From NCBI GenBank assembly GCA_959605945.1, contig CAUHGY010000078.1, positions 1 through 8,333 on the forward strand: a stretch of DNA of 8,333 nucleotides. The letters are read 5' to 3'. The notes below the pieces were generated by a model, which was not told the origin of the DNA, searched no databases, and was given only the letters and a program-made list of their open reading frames with translations. The stretch comes from an uncultured Clostridia bacterium. Lineage in GTDB: Bacteria > Bacillota > Clostridia > Christensenellales > Borkfalkiaceae. Position numbers and translations under genes: made by a program. Below are positions 1 to 5,600 of this stretch, in pieces (positions within the stretch are counted from its first letter, which is position 1; every line of letters starts with the position of its first letter).

Positions 1-873
1 GTTTATTGTGGCTGCAAGCGTGTCAAGTCCGCACGGGCCTCCCCCGAACTTTTCCGCCATGGAGCGCAACATTCTTATGTCTGTGGCGTCCAGCCCCAAC
101 TCGTCTATATCGAGCATCTTCAGCGCCGCCTGAGAATCGGAAAGTCTAACCGACTCATGCCGCTTTACCAACGCATAATCGCGCACGCGGCGCAAAAGCC
201 TGTTGGCTATACGGGGCGTGCCCCTGCTGCGCTTGGCGATCTCCCTCGCCGCATCAGGGTCGATGCCTATGTCGAGTTTTGCCGCCGAACGCTCGACTAT
301 CTCCTGTAATTCGTCGGCAGAATAAGTTTCAAGACGGCATATAACGCCGAAACGGTCTCTCAGAGGCGACGAAAGCATTCCCGCACGAGTGGTCGCACCG
401 ACCAGCGTGAACTTGGGAAGCGGCAGCTGAACGTTTTTTGCGGAAGGGCCTTTACCGATGATAAAATCAAGGGTAAAATCTTCCATAGCGGGATAAAGAA
501 TCTCTTCCACGCTGTGATTCAGCCTGTGAATTTCATCTATAAAAAGCACGTCGTTTTGGTTAAGGTTGGTGAGAATAGCCGCAAGATCGCCGGCTCTCTC
601 GATCGCGGGTCCGCTGGTTACTTTTATCTGCGTTCCGAGTTCGGCGGCTATTATGTGCGCAAGAGTGGTTTTCCCCAGCCCCGCAGGACCGTATAAAAGA
701 ACATGATCCAACGCGTCGCCGCGCATCTTCGCGGCGGCGATGAATACCGCCAGATTGTCCTTGACCTTTTCCTGTCCGACATAGCCTTCCATCGATTTGG
801 GGCGGAGAATATTCTCCGCTTCGGTCTCGGCAACGTCTATCGTACTTGTAACAAGTCTTTCGTCTTCCTGCAT
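1..873 (-). CDS. ruvB: Holliday junction branch migration ATPase RuvB (3' end cut by window)
   Basis: RuvB is the AAA+ hexameric motor that, loaded by RuvA, drives branch migration of Holliday junctions in the cytoplasm. The 291 visible residues cover the N-terminal region, the whole ATPase core and the start of the winged-helix domain. About 40-55 C-terminal residues are missing compared with a usual length of about 335-350. Visible motifs: Walker A GPAGLGKT at 62-69, Walker B VLFIDE at 109-114 followed by IHRLN, sensor 1 GATTR at 159-163, arginine-finger segment LRDRFG at 171-176, and the sensor 2 region GTPRIANRLLRR at 218-229. The ATG at 871-873 is chosen because an in-frame TAA lies two codons upstream and a purine-rich AGGGCGGG precedes it. 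It is the last gene of the ruvC-ruvA-ruvB cluster, 59 bp after ruvA. One oddity is Ala instead of the usual second Pro in GPPGLGKT. The family assignment is secure. Confidence 0.97.
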   Translation of the reverse strand, partial: MQEDERLVTSTIDVAETEAENILRPKSMEGYVGQEKVKDNLAVFIAAAKMRGDALDHVLLYGPAGLGKTTLAHIIAAELGTQIKVTSGPAIERAGDLAAILTNLNQNDVLFIDEIHRLNHSVEEILYPAMEDFTLDFIIGKGPSAKNVQLPLPKFTLVGATTRAGMLSSPLRDRFGVICRLETYSADELQEIVERSAAKLDIGIDPDAAREIAKRSRGTPRIANRLLRRVRDYALVKRHESVRLSDSQAALKMLDIDELGLDATDIRMLRSMAEKFGGGPCGLDTLAATIN

Positions 874-932
874 AATTTACCCGCCCTGCGTCCGCGGCAA
901 CCTGAACACGATAACCGCAGTATCCGTTAAAC

Positions 933-1520
933 TCATTTTATATGCTTTAAAGCCCAAGCTATAATCTGCTCTAAACTTGCCGCACCGTTATTTTTTGCAT
1001 CCCTTACGGCACGTGCACATTCGTTTCTGGTAAAACCAAGGCTCATAAGAGCTATCACGGCGTCATCGTCCGCCTCAACCGTTCCCGAATCCGCCAGAAT
1101 TTCCCCGGTATCTTTATCCACTGCATTGATTTTTTCACGAAGTTCAAGAATAATGCGTTCCGCAGTTTTTTTACCAAGCCCCTTAACAGCCGAAAGTCCT
1201 TTTACGTCAGACGACGCGATTTTTACGGCAAGGTCTGTAAGCCGCATGTTCGACAGAATGGTTATGCCCATCTTCGGTCCGACTCCGGAAACCGAAATAA
1301 GCTTTAAAAACATCTGTTTTTCTTCTCTGTCTATAAAACCGTAAAGAGAAACGCCGTCCTCTCTGACCGACATATAAGTGTAAACTTCGCCCTGCCTGTC
1401 GCCTGCAAGTTTTGCGTAAACGGATGCCGAACAGACGATTTCATAACCCACCCCGTTGTTTTCGAGAAGCACCGTTCCGTCCGCAGCGTACAAAACTTTG
1501 CCTTTGATATAACCTATCAT
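933..1520 (-). CDS. ruvA: Holliday junction DNA-binding protein RuvA
   Basis: RuvA forms tetramers that hold the four-way junction open in a square-planar form and recruit RuvB rings. The protein is 195 residues, the normal length (about 190-205). An OB-fold domain spans about 1-63 and starts with the family signature MIGYIKG. Two helix-hairpin-helix motifs lie at about 72-90 (SGVGPK at 78-83) and 107-126 (GLGKKTAERI at 114-123). An acidic flexible linker runs about 133-152, and the C-terminal RuvB-contacting domain is about 153-195 (LMSLGF...A). The start is well fixed: an AAGGAG Shine-Dalgarno sits 4 bases before the ATG. It lies 95 bp downstream of ruvC and 59 bp upstream of ruvB, with no clear terminator in either gap, so co-transcription is likely. 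Confidence 0.97.
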   Translation of the reverse strand: MIGYIKGKVLYAADGTVLLENNGVGYEIVCSASVYAKLAGDRQGEVYTYMSVREDGVSLYGFIDREEKQMFLKLISVSGVGPKMGITILSNMRLTDLAVKIASSDVKGLSAVKGLGKKTAERIILELREKINAVDKDTGEILADSGTVEADDDAVIALMSLGFTRNECARAVRDAKNNGAASLEQIIAWALKHIK

Positions 1521-1615
1521 AAAACTCCTTTATATAACGCACTGTTCGGTTCGCTTTCTCCGCCGCTAAACAAACGTTAAACTGTTTGAGGCTGTCCCGT
1601 TAACCGTCCGCTCGG

Positions 1616-2110
1616 TCATAAACTGAACAGTCCGCCCAGCTTATTTGTCTGCGCGTGGCAGAGCGCCACGGCAAGCGCATCGGCGGCGTCGTCCGGACGG
1701 GGAATGTTTTTTAGCCCCAGAAATGTTTTGACCATCTGCTGTATCTGATTTTTATCCGCCCTGCCGTACCCCGTGAGCGCCTGTTTTATTTGCAGCGGGG
1801 TATATTCGTAAAGTCTGCCGCAATGCTTGTTTGCCGTCAGCAAAATGACGCCGCGGGCGTGAGCAACGGCTATTCCCGTCTTTACGTTCTTCGCAAAAAA
1901 AAGCTCTTCCACCGCGATTTCGTCGGGGCGGAATTTATTAATCACCTGCAACAGGCCTTCTTCAAGCATACACAGTCTGACAGCGAGATTTTCGTCCTTT
2001 CCCGTCGAAATAATGCCGTAATCGACCATCTGCGGCCTGCCGCGGTTATCAGTTGCTATCACCCCGTACCCAAGCGTGGCAAGACCGGGGTCGAAACCGA
2101 CTATAGTCAT
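1616..2110 (-). CDS. ruvC: Holliday junction resolvase RuvC
   Basis: RuvC is the dimeric, metal-dependent, RNase H-fold endonuclease that cuts Holliday junctions symmetrically. The protein has 164 residues, the usual length. By comparison with the family, the catalytic acidic residues are Asp7 (GFDPG), Glu68 (AVEEL), Asp141 and Asp144 (DDAADALA). The basic segment KNVKTGIAVAHARG at 74-87 matches the conserved DNA-binding helix region. The start at 2110 is forced: an in-frame TAA lies two codons upstream, and Asp7 excludes a later start. No Shine-Dalgarno is visible; the bases before the ATG are AATATAAAAT. The promoter at 2118-2146 places the expected transcript start at or one base before the ATG. 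It is the first gene of the ruv cluster and is followed by ruvA. Confidence 0.97.
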   Translation of the reverse strand: MTIVGFDPGLATLGYGVIATDNRGRPQMVDYGIISTGKDENLAVRLCMLEEGLLQVINKFRPDEIAVEELFFAKNVKTGIAVAHARGVILLTANKHCGRLYEYTPLQIKQALTGYGRADKNQIQQMVKTFLGLKNIPRPDDAADALAVALCHAQTNKLGGLFSL

Positions 2111-2117
2111 ATTTTAT

Positions 2118-2146
2118 ATTGTACTTTTTTTCGCGTAAAAAGTCAA
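2118..2146 (-). promoter_or_regulatory. Near-consensus sigma-A type promoter for ruvC-ruvA-ruvB
   Basis: On the minus strand a -35 box TTGACT (2141-2146) and a -10 box TACAAT (2118-2123) are separated by exactly 17 bases (2124-2140). Each box is one mismatch from consensus. The expected start point, counted from the -10 box, is about position 2111 or 2110, which is the first base of the ruvC ATG. The -35 box directly abuts the T-run of the upstream protease terminator. I found no convincing LexA-type operator overlapping it. Confidence 0.85.
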
Positions 2147-2179
2147 TAAAAAAGGCCCTATCCTTCAGGATAAAGCCTT
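2147..2179 (-). terminator. Rho-independent terminator of the serine protease gene
   Basis: On the minus strand AAGGCTTTATCC pairs with GGATAGGGCCTT around a TGAA loop. This gives a 12-pair stem with two G-U pairs (arms 2168-2179 and 2152-2163), leading into a T-run at 2153-2148. It starts 14 bases after the protease stop codon. The T-run ends next to the ruvC -35 box, so protease transcription is closed off just before ruvC transcription begins. Confidence 0.88.
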
Positions 2180-2193
2180 ATACATTCTCCGCG

Positions 2194-3501
2194 CTATGCG
2201 GCTTGGGGATAAATACCTGTGTTGCAGAATATAAGCTGACTTACCGTCACCGCAATGTCTTTCGAAACATAAGTAATATTAAAGCCGCTCCCTGACGGAC
2301 GCTGAATATGAAGCGTAAAGGTTCCGCCGATGGCAAGCGAATTTCTCATCTCTTCCACCGCCGCGGAAAATTTGCTTACCGTGCCCACGGAATAGTCTTT
2401 GCCGCCGAAGGAAATGCCCGTTATTATATCGCCCGCTTCAACGCCTGCCGCCGCGCAGCAGCCGTTTTCCACCACGCCGGCAACGTAAACATAGCTGCTT
2501 CCGTCTCTGTTCATGCCTTCCGTAACCGAAACTCCGAGCTGCCATCTGCCCGTGACGTAACCGTGATTTTGTTCTGTTGCCGTGCCCACAAGCTGCTTGG
2601 CTATATTTTCAAATCCTCTGTCTTCGCCGTACTCTTCGCCGAGTTTTAAGGGGATTGCAAAATACAGATGCTCTTCGTCTCTCCCGGCATTGGTTATTCC
2701 CACCAGTTCGCCGTAATAATTATATAATCCGCCGCCCGAATTGCCGTGATTTATCGTGACATCGATTTCTATAAGCGCCATCTCGCCGATATTTTCCACC
2801 GACGTATTCCTGTAAATATGACTGACTATTCCCGTGGTAAGAGCTCCCGTCTGAGTACCTTCGCGGTTGCCGATGGCAAACACCGATTCGCCTTCTCTCA
2901 GCTCGTAATCCGCGGGAGGAAGTTCCGCAAGCACCAGATCTTCCGCAGTGATTTCGCTGTCCGATATGTCGAGTTTAAGCACCGCTATGTCTGCAAGATA
3001 ATCTCCGCCGACAAGCGAAACGGCGCCGTCGTCGGTCTTGCTGTTGTTTATATTGCCGCTGAACGCGAAGTTTTCGTCATAGCCGGTGTCGCCGTAATCG
3101 CGCCCTTCTCTGTCCGGCACGTATACGGTTATGTTTCCGCCGTCCTCTACGACATGGTGGCAGGTGATTATATAAAATTCGGTGTCGTTGTTGGTATCGT
3201 CTCCGTCATCGATGTCGACAAGCACACCCGAACCCGCCGAAGTACCTACGGTATTTTCCATATATATAGATACCGCCGTCCTTTCTACTTTATCGACAAG
3301 GTCCGGTAGCTCCATCTTTTCCCGCGTCTCTTCCGCCTGTTTTCCCATTTCCACTCCTTCCGCCTGCAATGCGGAATTGGGAAGCCCCGAAATGTCCCCG
3401 GAGGGCGTCTCGCCCGTTCCGACGAAAGAACACCCCGCAAAAGTTGCGGCAATGACAGCCGTCATGCATAATATAACGATTGCGCGTAAAGATTTTTTCA
3501 T
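2194..3501 (-). CDS. HtrA/DegP-like trypsin-family serine protease, PDZ domain, predicted lipoprotein
   Basis: This is a predicted secreted quality-control or processing protease of the HtrA class, 435 residues long. The N-terminus has lysines (MKK), a hydrophobic stretch and a lipobox FAGC. Cys24 would be lipidated, anchoring the protein on the outer face of the membrane. A linker (about 25-65) precedes the chymotrypsin-fold domain (about 68-300). The catalytic triad is inferred as His116 (TCHHVV), Asp171 (ADIAVLKLD) and Ser255 (HGNSGGG). One PDZ domain lies at about 318-402 (QLGVSV, GVEAGDIITGI). A tail of about 30 residues follows. Oddities are an acidic insert DIDDGDDTNND at 96-106 just before the catalytic histidine, and cysteines at 114, 348, 349 and 426 in an exported protein. 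The start is set by a perfect AAAGGAGG before the ATG. It is a single-gene unit with its own terminator. The exact substrate is unknown, and HtrA subtype symbols are not justified. Confidence 0.93.
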   Translation of the reverse strand: MKKSLRAIVILCMTAVIAATFAGCSFVGTGETPSGDISGLPNSALQAEGVEMGKQAEETREKMELPDLVDKVERTAVSIYMENTVGTSAGSGVLVDIDDGDDTNNDTEFYIITCHHVVEDGGNITVYVPDREGRDYGDTGYDENFAFSGNINNSKTDDGAVSLVGGDYLADIAVLKLDISDSEITAEDLVLAELPPADYELREGESVFAIGNREGTQTGALTTGIVSHIYRNTSVENIGEMALIEIDVTINHGNSGGGLYNYYGELVGITNAGRDEEHLYFAIPLKLGEEYGEDRGFENIAKQLVGTATEQNHGYVTGRWQLGVSVTEGMNRDGSSYVYVAGVVENGCCAAAGVEAGDIITGISFGGKDYSVGTVSKFSAAVEEMRNSLAIGGTFTLHIQRPSGSGFNITYVSKDIAVTVSQLIFCNTGIYPQAA

Positions 3502-3860
3502 TATACCCCTCCTTTACCGTTATTTAAAGTTTAACACATATTTATTGAATATATCTTAAATTTAAACAGAAAAATCAGATTTTCAACAAAAATTCAGTAA
3601 AAAATTTTTACGGAATATTCATCTTTAATTCGCTTTCCGAGAATTGGCTTTTTGCCCGTCGCCGTATAAAATCTACCCGTAAATGCCGGTTTCCGCATAT
3701 CGTTGACCGCGAGGCAGCATTGCCGGGCGTTTTAATTTATCCATTACGGAAGCGAAATTTATATTACCGCATTATTCATCCGCTTTATTGAATTCCGAAA
3801 ATTAAATAAAATTATTACCATGAACATAAGCAATTAAACGACATTTAAAACAAAAATATC

Positions 3861-3980
3861 GCCGTAAACAGAAGGGCGCGTTGTCACGCGCCCTTTTAAG
3901 CCCCGCATACACTTCAGCGGGGCTGATTGCCGCGCAAAAATATCTGCAGGTTTATATTGAGCGGCAGTAATTTTTACGGT
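3861..3980. other. Candidate structured RNA or multi-hairpin element, strand unknown
   Basis: Three consecutive stem-loops are enclosed by a short inverted repeat. The closing stem is CCGTAAA (3862-3868) with TTTACGG (3973-3979), plus a possible G-U pair at 3861/3980. Hairpin 1 has 10 perfect pairs, AAGGGCGCGT (3872-3881) and ACGCGCCCTT (3886-3895), with a four-base loop. Hairpin 2 has 8 perfect pairs, AGCCCCGC (3899-3906) and GCGGGGCT (3917-3924). Hairpin 3 pairs 3926-3933 with 3961-3968 (8 pairs, one G-U) and has an inner AATAT/ATATT stem. Such a closed multi-branch layout resembles structured RNAs, but I recognise no known family. Hairpin 1 could alternatively be a weak terminator, since it has only four T's after it on the plus strand. 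It lies about 360 bp upstream of the protease start. Confidence 0.4.
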
Positions 3981-4000
3981 AATTCTTAAAATAATTTCCA

Positions 4001-4058
4001 TTAAAAAAGAAAAAACCTTACCGCCGATAGTACCAGTATCCGCAAGCAAGGTTTTTTT
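4001..4058 (-). terminator. Rho-independent terminator of yebC
   Basis: On the minus strand AAAAAACCTT (4057-4048) pairs perfectly with AAGGTTTTTT (4019-4010). The stem extends inward through GCT/GGT-type pairs and an inner GATA/TATC stem. The 3' side continues as TTTTTTCTTTTTT, a long T-tract interrupted once. It lies about 23 bases downstream of the yebC stop codon. The A-run on the other side gives the plus strand a T-tail as well, so it could act in both directions, although no plus-strand gene is seen here. Confidence 0.85.
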
Positions 4059-4080
4059 ATACAGATATATAAAAACTTTT

Positions 4081-4818
4081 TTATTCTTCCTCTTCGTCGG
4101 GAATATCAACGTTGTGATAAACGTTCTGAACGTCGTCGAGATCTTCGAGCGCGTCAACAAGTCTCTTGAATTTTGCGAGATCGTCGCCTTCCAAAGTGAT
4201 CTTGTTCTGCGGGACCATTTCTATCTGCGCTTCAAAAAAGTTAAGCCCTTTGTCTTCAAGATACTTTCTCACTTTTGAAAAGTCCGCGACAGAAGTGTGC
4301 ACTATAAAAGCGTCGTCTTCTGCCAGAAAATCGTCCGCACCCGCATCGAGGGCATATTCCATTACGGCATCTTCGCTGAGTTCGGGCGTTCTTTCGACGA
4401 CTATTACGCCCATGGTCGTGAACGTGAACGAAACGCAACCGGCATTGCCGAGAGAGCCGCCGTGTTTGCGCATGGCCGTTCTGACAAAATCTACGGTGCG
4501 GTTCTTGTTGTCGGTAAGCGCTTCTATGATGACCGCGCTGCCTGCGGGGCCGTAACCTTCATAGGTCAGCTCTTCGTAATTGTCGCCGCTGAGCTCTCCC
4601 GCCGCCTTTGCTATACAGCGTTTTATGTTTTCATTGGGCATGTTGGCGGCTTTTGCCTTGGCGATGGCGTCCGCAAGTTTGCTGTTTGTGTTGGGGTCGG
4701 GGTTATTCTTCGCGGCTACCGCTATTTCCCTGCCCACTTTGGTGAAAATTTTACCCCTGACCGCGTCCTGCTTCGCCTTTTTGACGGCGATATTGGCGGC
4801 ATGGCTGTGACCTGACAT
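4081..4818 (-). CDS. yebC: YebC/PmpR/TACO1 family protein
   Basis: This is a cytoplasmic protein of 245 residues, the normal family length. Members were long described as transcriptional regulators. Bacterial and mitochondrial relatives (TACO1) act in translation, easing ribosome stalling at proline-rich stretches, so I favour a ribosome-linked role. Visible signatures are MSGHS at 1-5, a basic N-terminal helical domain with RGKIFTK (21-27), YEGYGPAG at 86-93, DNKNRT at 103-108, the CVSFTF strand at 128-133, and LDDVQNVYHN at 227-236 with an acidic tail. The start is placed at the ATG of MSGHS. An in-frame TTG two codons earlier would leave only 3 bases after the AGGAG, whereas the ATG leaves 9. 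Next to ruvCAB is a familiar place for yebC, but here the protease gene and terminators separate them. Confidence 0.95.
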   Translation of the reverse strand: MSGHSHAANIAVKKAKQDAVRGKIFTKVGREIAVAAKNNPDPNTNSKLADAIAKAKAANMPNENIKRCIAKAAGELSGDNYEELTYEGYGPAGSAVIIEALTDNKNRTVDFVRTAMRKHGGSLGNAGCVSFTFTTMGVIVVERTPELSEDAVMEYALDAGADDFLAEDDAFIVHTSVADFSKVRKYLEDKGLNFFEAQIEMVPQNKITLEGDDLAKFKRLVDALEDLDDVQNVYHNVDIPDEEEE

Positions 4819-5024
4819 ATACAAATTCTCCTGTTAAATTATTAATATTACGTTATTTCTGCCGAATATTTCCAAATCCGTTTATTATCAAATTTTTCAC
4901 GGCGTTTATAGCAAAATAACAAAGCTTGAGCCGTAGCGTAAGTATAAACGGAATACCGGGCTCCGTCTGAACGCACCCTTTGCAAACGCCCGCTTCAACG
5001 TAAGTTTATCTGCCGGCGCTTTGA
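4819..5024. other. Intergenic gap between iorB and yebC
   Basis: This 206-bp gap holds no gene. It should contain the end of the ior operon transcript and the yebC promoter. The only hairpin noted is GAGCC/GGCTC with a loop of about 25 bases (about 4928-4963) and no proper T-run, so it is not a convincing terminator. Candidate promoter boxes such as TTGGAA with TAATAT are spaced 19 bases apart and are weak. Read-through from iorB into yebC cannot be excluded. Confidence 0.5.
4828..4832 (-). promoter_or_regulatory. Shine-Dalgarno that fixes the yebC start
   Basis: AGGAG on the minus strand lies 9 bases before the ATG of MSGHS (4816-4818) and only 3 bases before the in-frame TTG at 4822-4824. 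The spacing, together with the conserved MSGHS N-terminus of the family, supports the ATG. Confidence 0.8.
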
Positions 5025-5600
5025 TTACTCGACGCTTTCATATCCGCGCAAAAAAGCGCTTTTGTTAATCTCCGCGGTCTTTGGCGGAACAGTGCTTTCT
5101 ATCACTTTAAGCCATTCGTCCCTGTCAAAACCGATGAACTTTGCGGCAAGCCCCAAAACGGCGGAGTTCAGCACCTTGCTGTTTCCCAGCTCTGAAGCAA
5201 TTCCCGCGCCGTCTACCTCGGCGACTTTATGCTCGGCTTTAAGCCTTTCTATTATGTTTTCGGGATAAGATTTCATTCCCGTGACCACGGTCATCGGATC
5301 TATTCTGCAGTCGTTTACGACAAGAACGCCGTCTTTTTTAAGAAAATGTGCATATCTTAGCGCTTCAAGCCGTTCAAAAGCAATCAACACGTCCGCTTCG
5401 CCTTCTTCCACAACGGGTTCCGAAATGTTTTTGCCGAACCTGACAAACGTAACCACACTGCCCCCGCGCTGAGCCATTCCGTGCACTTCGGACAGCTTGA
5501 CGTCAAATCCTGCGTCCATTGCGGCTTTTCCTATTATTCTGCTTGTAAGAAGCGTCCCCTGACCGCCGACGCCCACTACCATTATGTTCAGATTATCCAT
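5025..5600 (-). CDS. iorB: Indolepyruvate:ferredoxin oxidoreductase subunit beta
   Basis: IorB is the small subunit of the IorAB complex. The complex oxidatively decarboxylates aryl-pyruvates (from Trp, Phe, Tyr) to aryl-acetyl-CoA and passes electrons to ferredoxin; the reaction is reversible. The protein is 191 residues, normal for the family, and consists of one pyruvate/2-oxoacid oxidoreductase gamma-type domain. Visible signatures are GVGGQG at 10-15 near the N-terminus and SEVHGMAQRGG at 37-47, both hallmarks of IorB-type subunits. The ATG overlaps the end of iorA by 8 bases (ATGGATAA). An AAAGGTGG ribosome binding site lies inside the iorA coding sequence, indicating translational coupling. 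The protein has no iron-sulfur motif of its own. Confidence 0.95.
   Translation of the reverse strand: MDNLNIMVVGVGGQGTLLTSRIIGKAAMDAGFDVKLSEVHGMAQRGGSVVTFVRFGKNISEPVVEEGEADVLIAFERLEALRYAHFLKKDGVLVVNDCRIDPMTVVTGMKSYPENIIERLKAEHKVAEVDGAGIASELGNSKVLNSAVLGLAAKFIGFDRDEWLKVIESTVPPKTAEINKSAFLRGYESVE

Larger units (their letters stand above)
3502..4080. other. Intergenic region of 579 bp between yebC and the protease gene
   Basis: No gene is supported here. The part next to the protease start (3502-3640) is very A/T-rich and should contain the protease promoter. Several weak -35/-10 pairs can be drawn there (for example TTGAAA with an A/T-rich -10), but none stands out. At 3676-3733 there is a loose stem (CCCG/CGGG plus AATGC/GCATT) followed by TTTT on the plus strand, preceded by a possible plus-strand promoter at 3644-3672. 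At 3861-3980 lies a compact multi-hairpin element, and at 4001-4058 the yebC terminator. A 108-codon minus-strand reading frame crossing this region overlaps yebC and runs through the terminator, so I do not treat it as a gene. Confidence 0.6.

Noticed and set aside
1536..1548. LexA-like sequence CGAACAGTGCGTT upstream of ruvA (minus strand)
   Set aside because: The half-sites are separated by five bases instead of the four expected for the Firmicutes SOS box, and the second half is incomplete. It also lies between ruvC and ruvA, not at the promoter.
2746..3309. Long plus-strand reading frame of 187 codons opposite the protease gene
   Set aside because: It is a shadow of the protease coding sequence, with no ribosome binding site or recognisable domain. 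The minus-strand frame has a signal peptide, a full catalytic triad and a PDZ domain.
3834..4160. A 108-codon minus-strand reading frame overlapping the end of yebC
   Set aside because: It starts inside yebC in another frame, has no ribosome binding site, and reads straight through the yebC terminator and the hairpin cluster. Its composition does not look like a protein family I know.
4297..4815. Plus-strand reading frame of 172 codons opposite yebC
   Set aside because: It is antisense to a well-conserved yebC with clear family motifs and has no independent support.
4822..4824. TTG as the yebC start
   Set aside because: The Shine-Dalgarno would be only 3 bases away, and the family N-terminus MSGHS begins at the ATG two codons later.
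4928..4963. GAGCC/GGCTC inverted repeat downstream of iorB as an operon terminator
   Set aside because: It has only five pairs, a loop of about 25 bases and no T-run directly after it on the minus strand.
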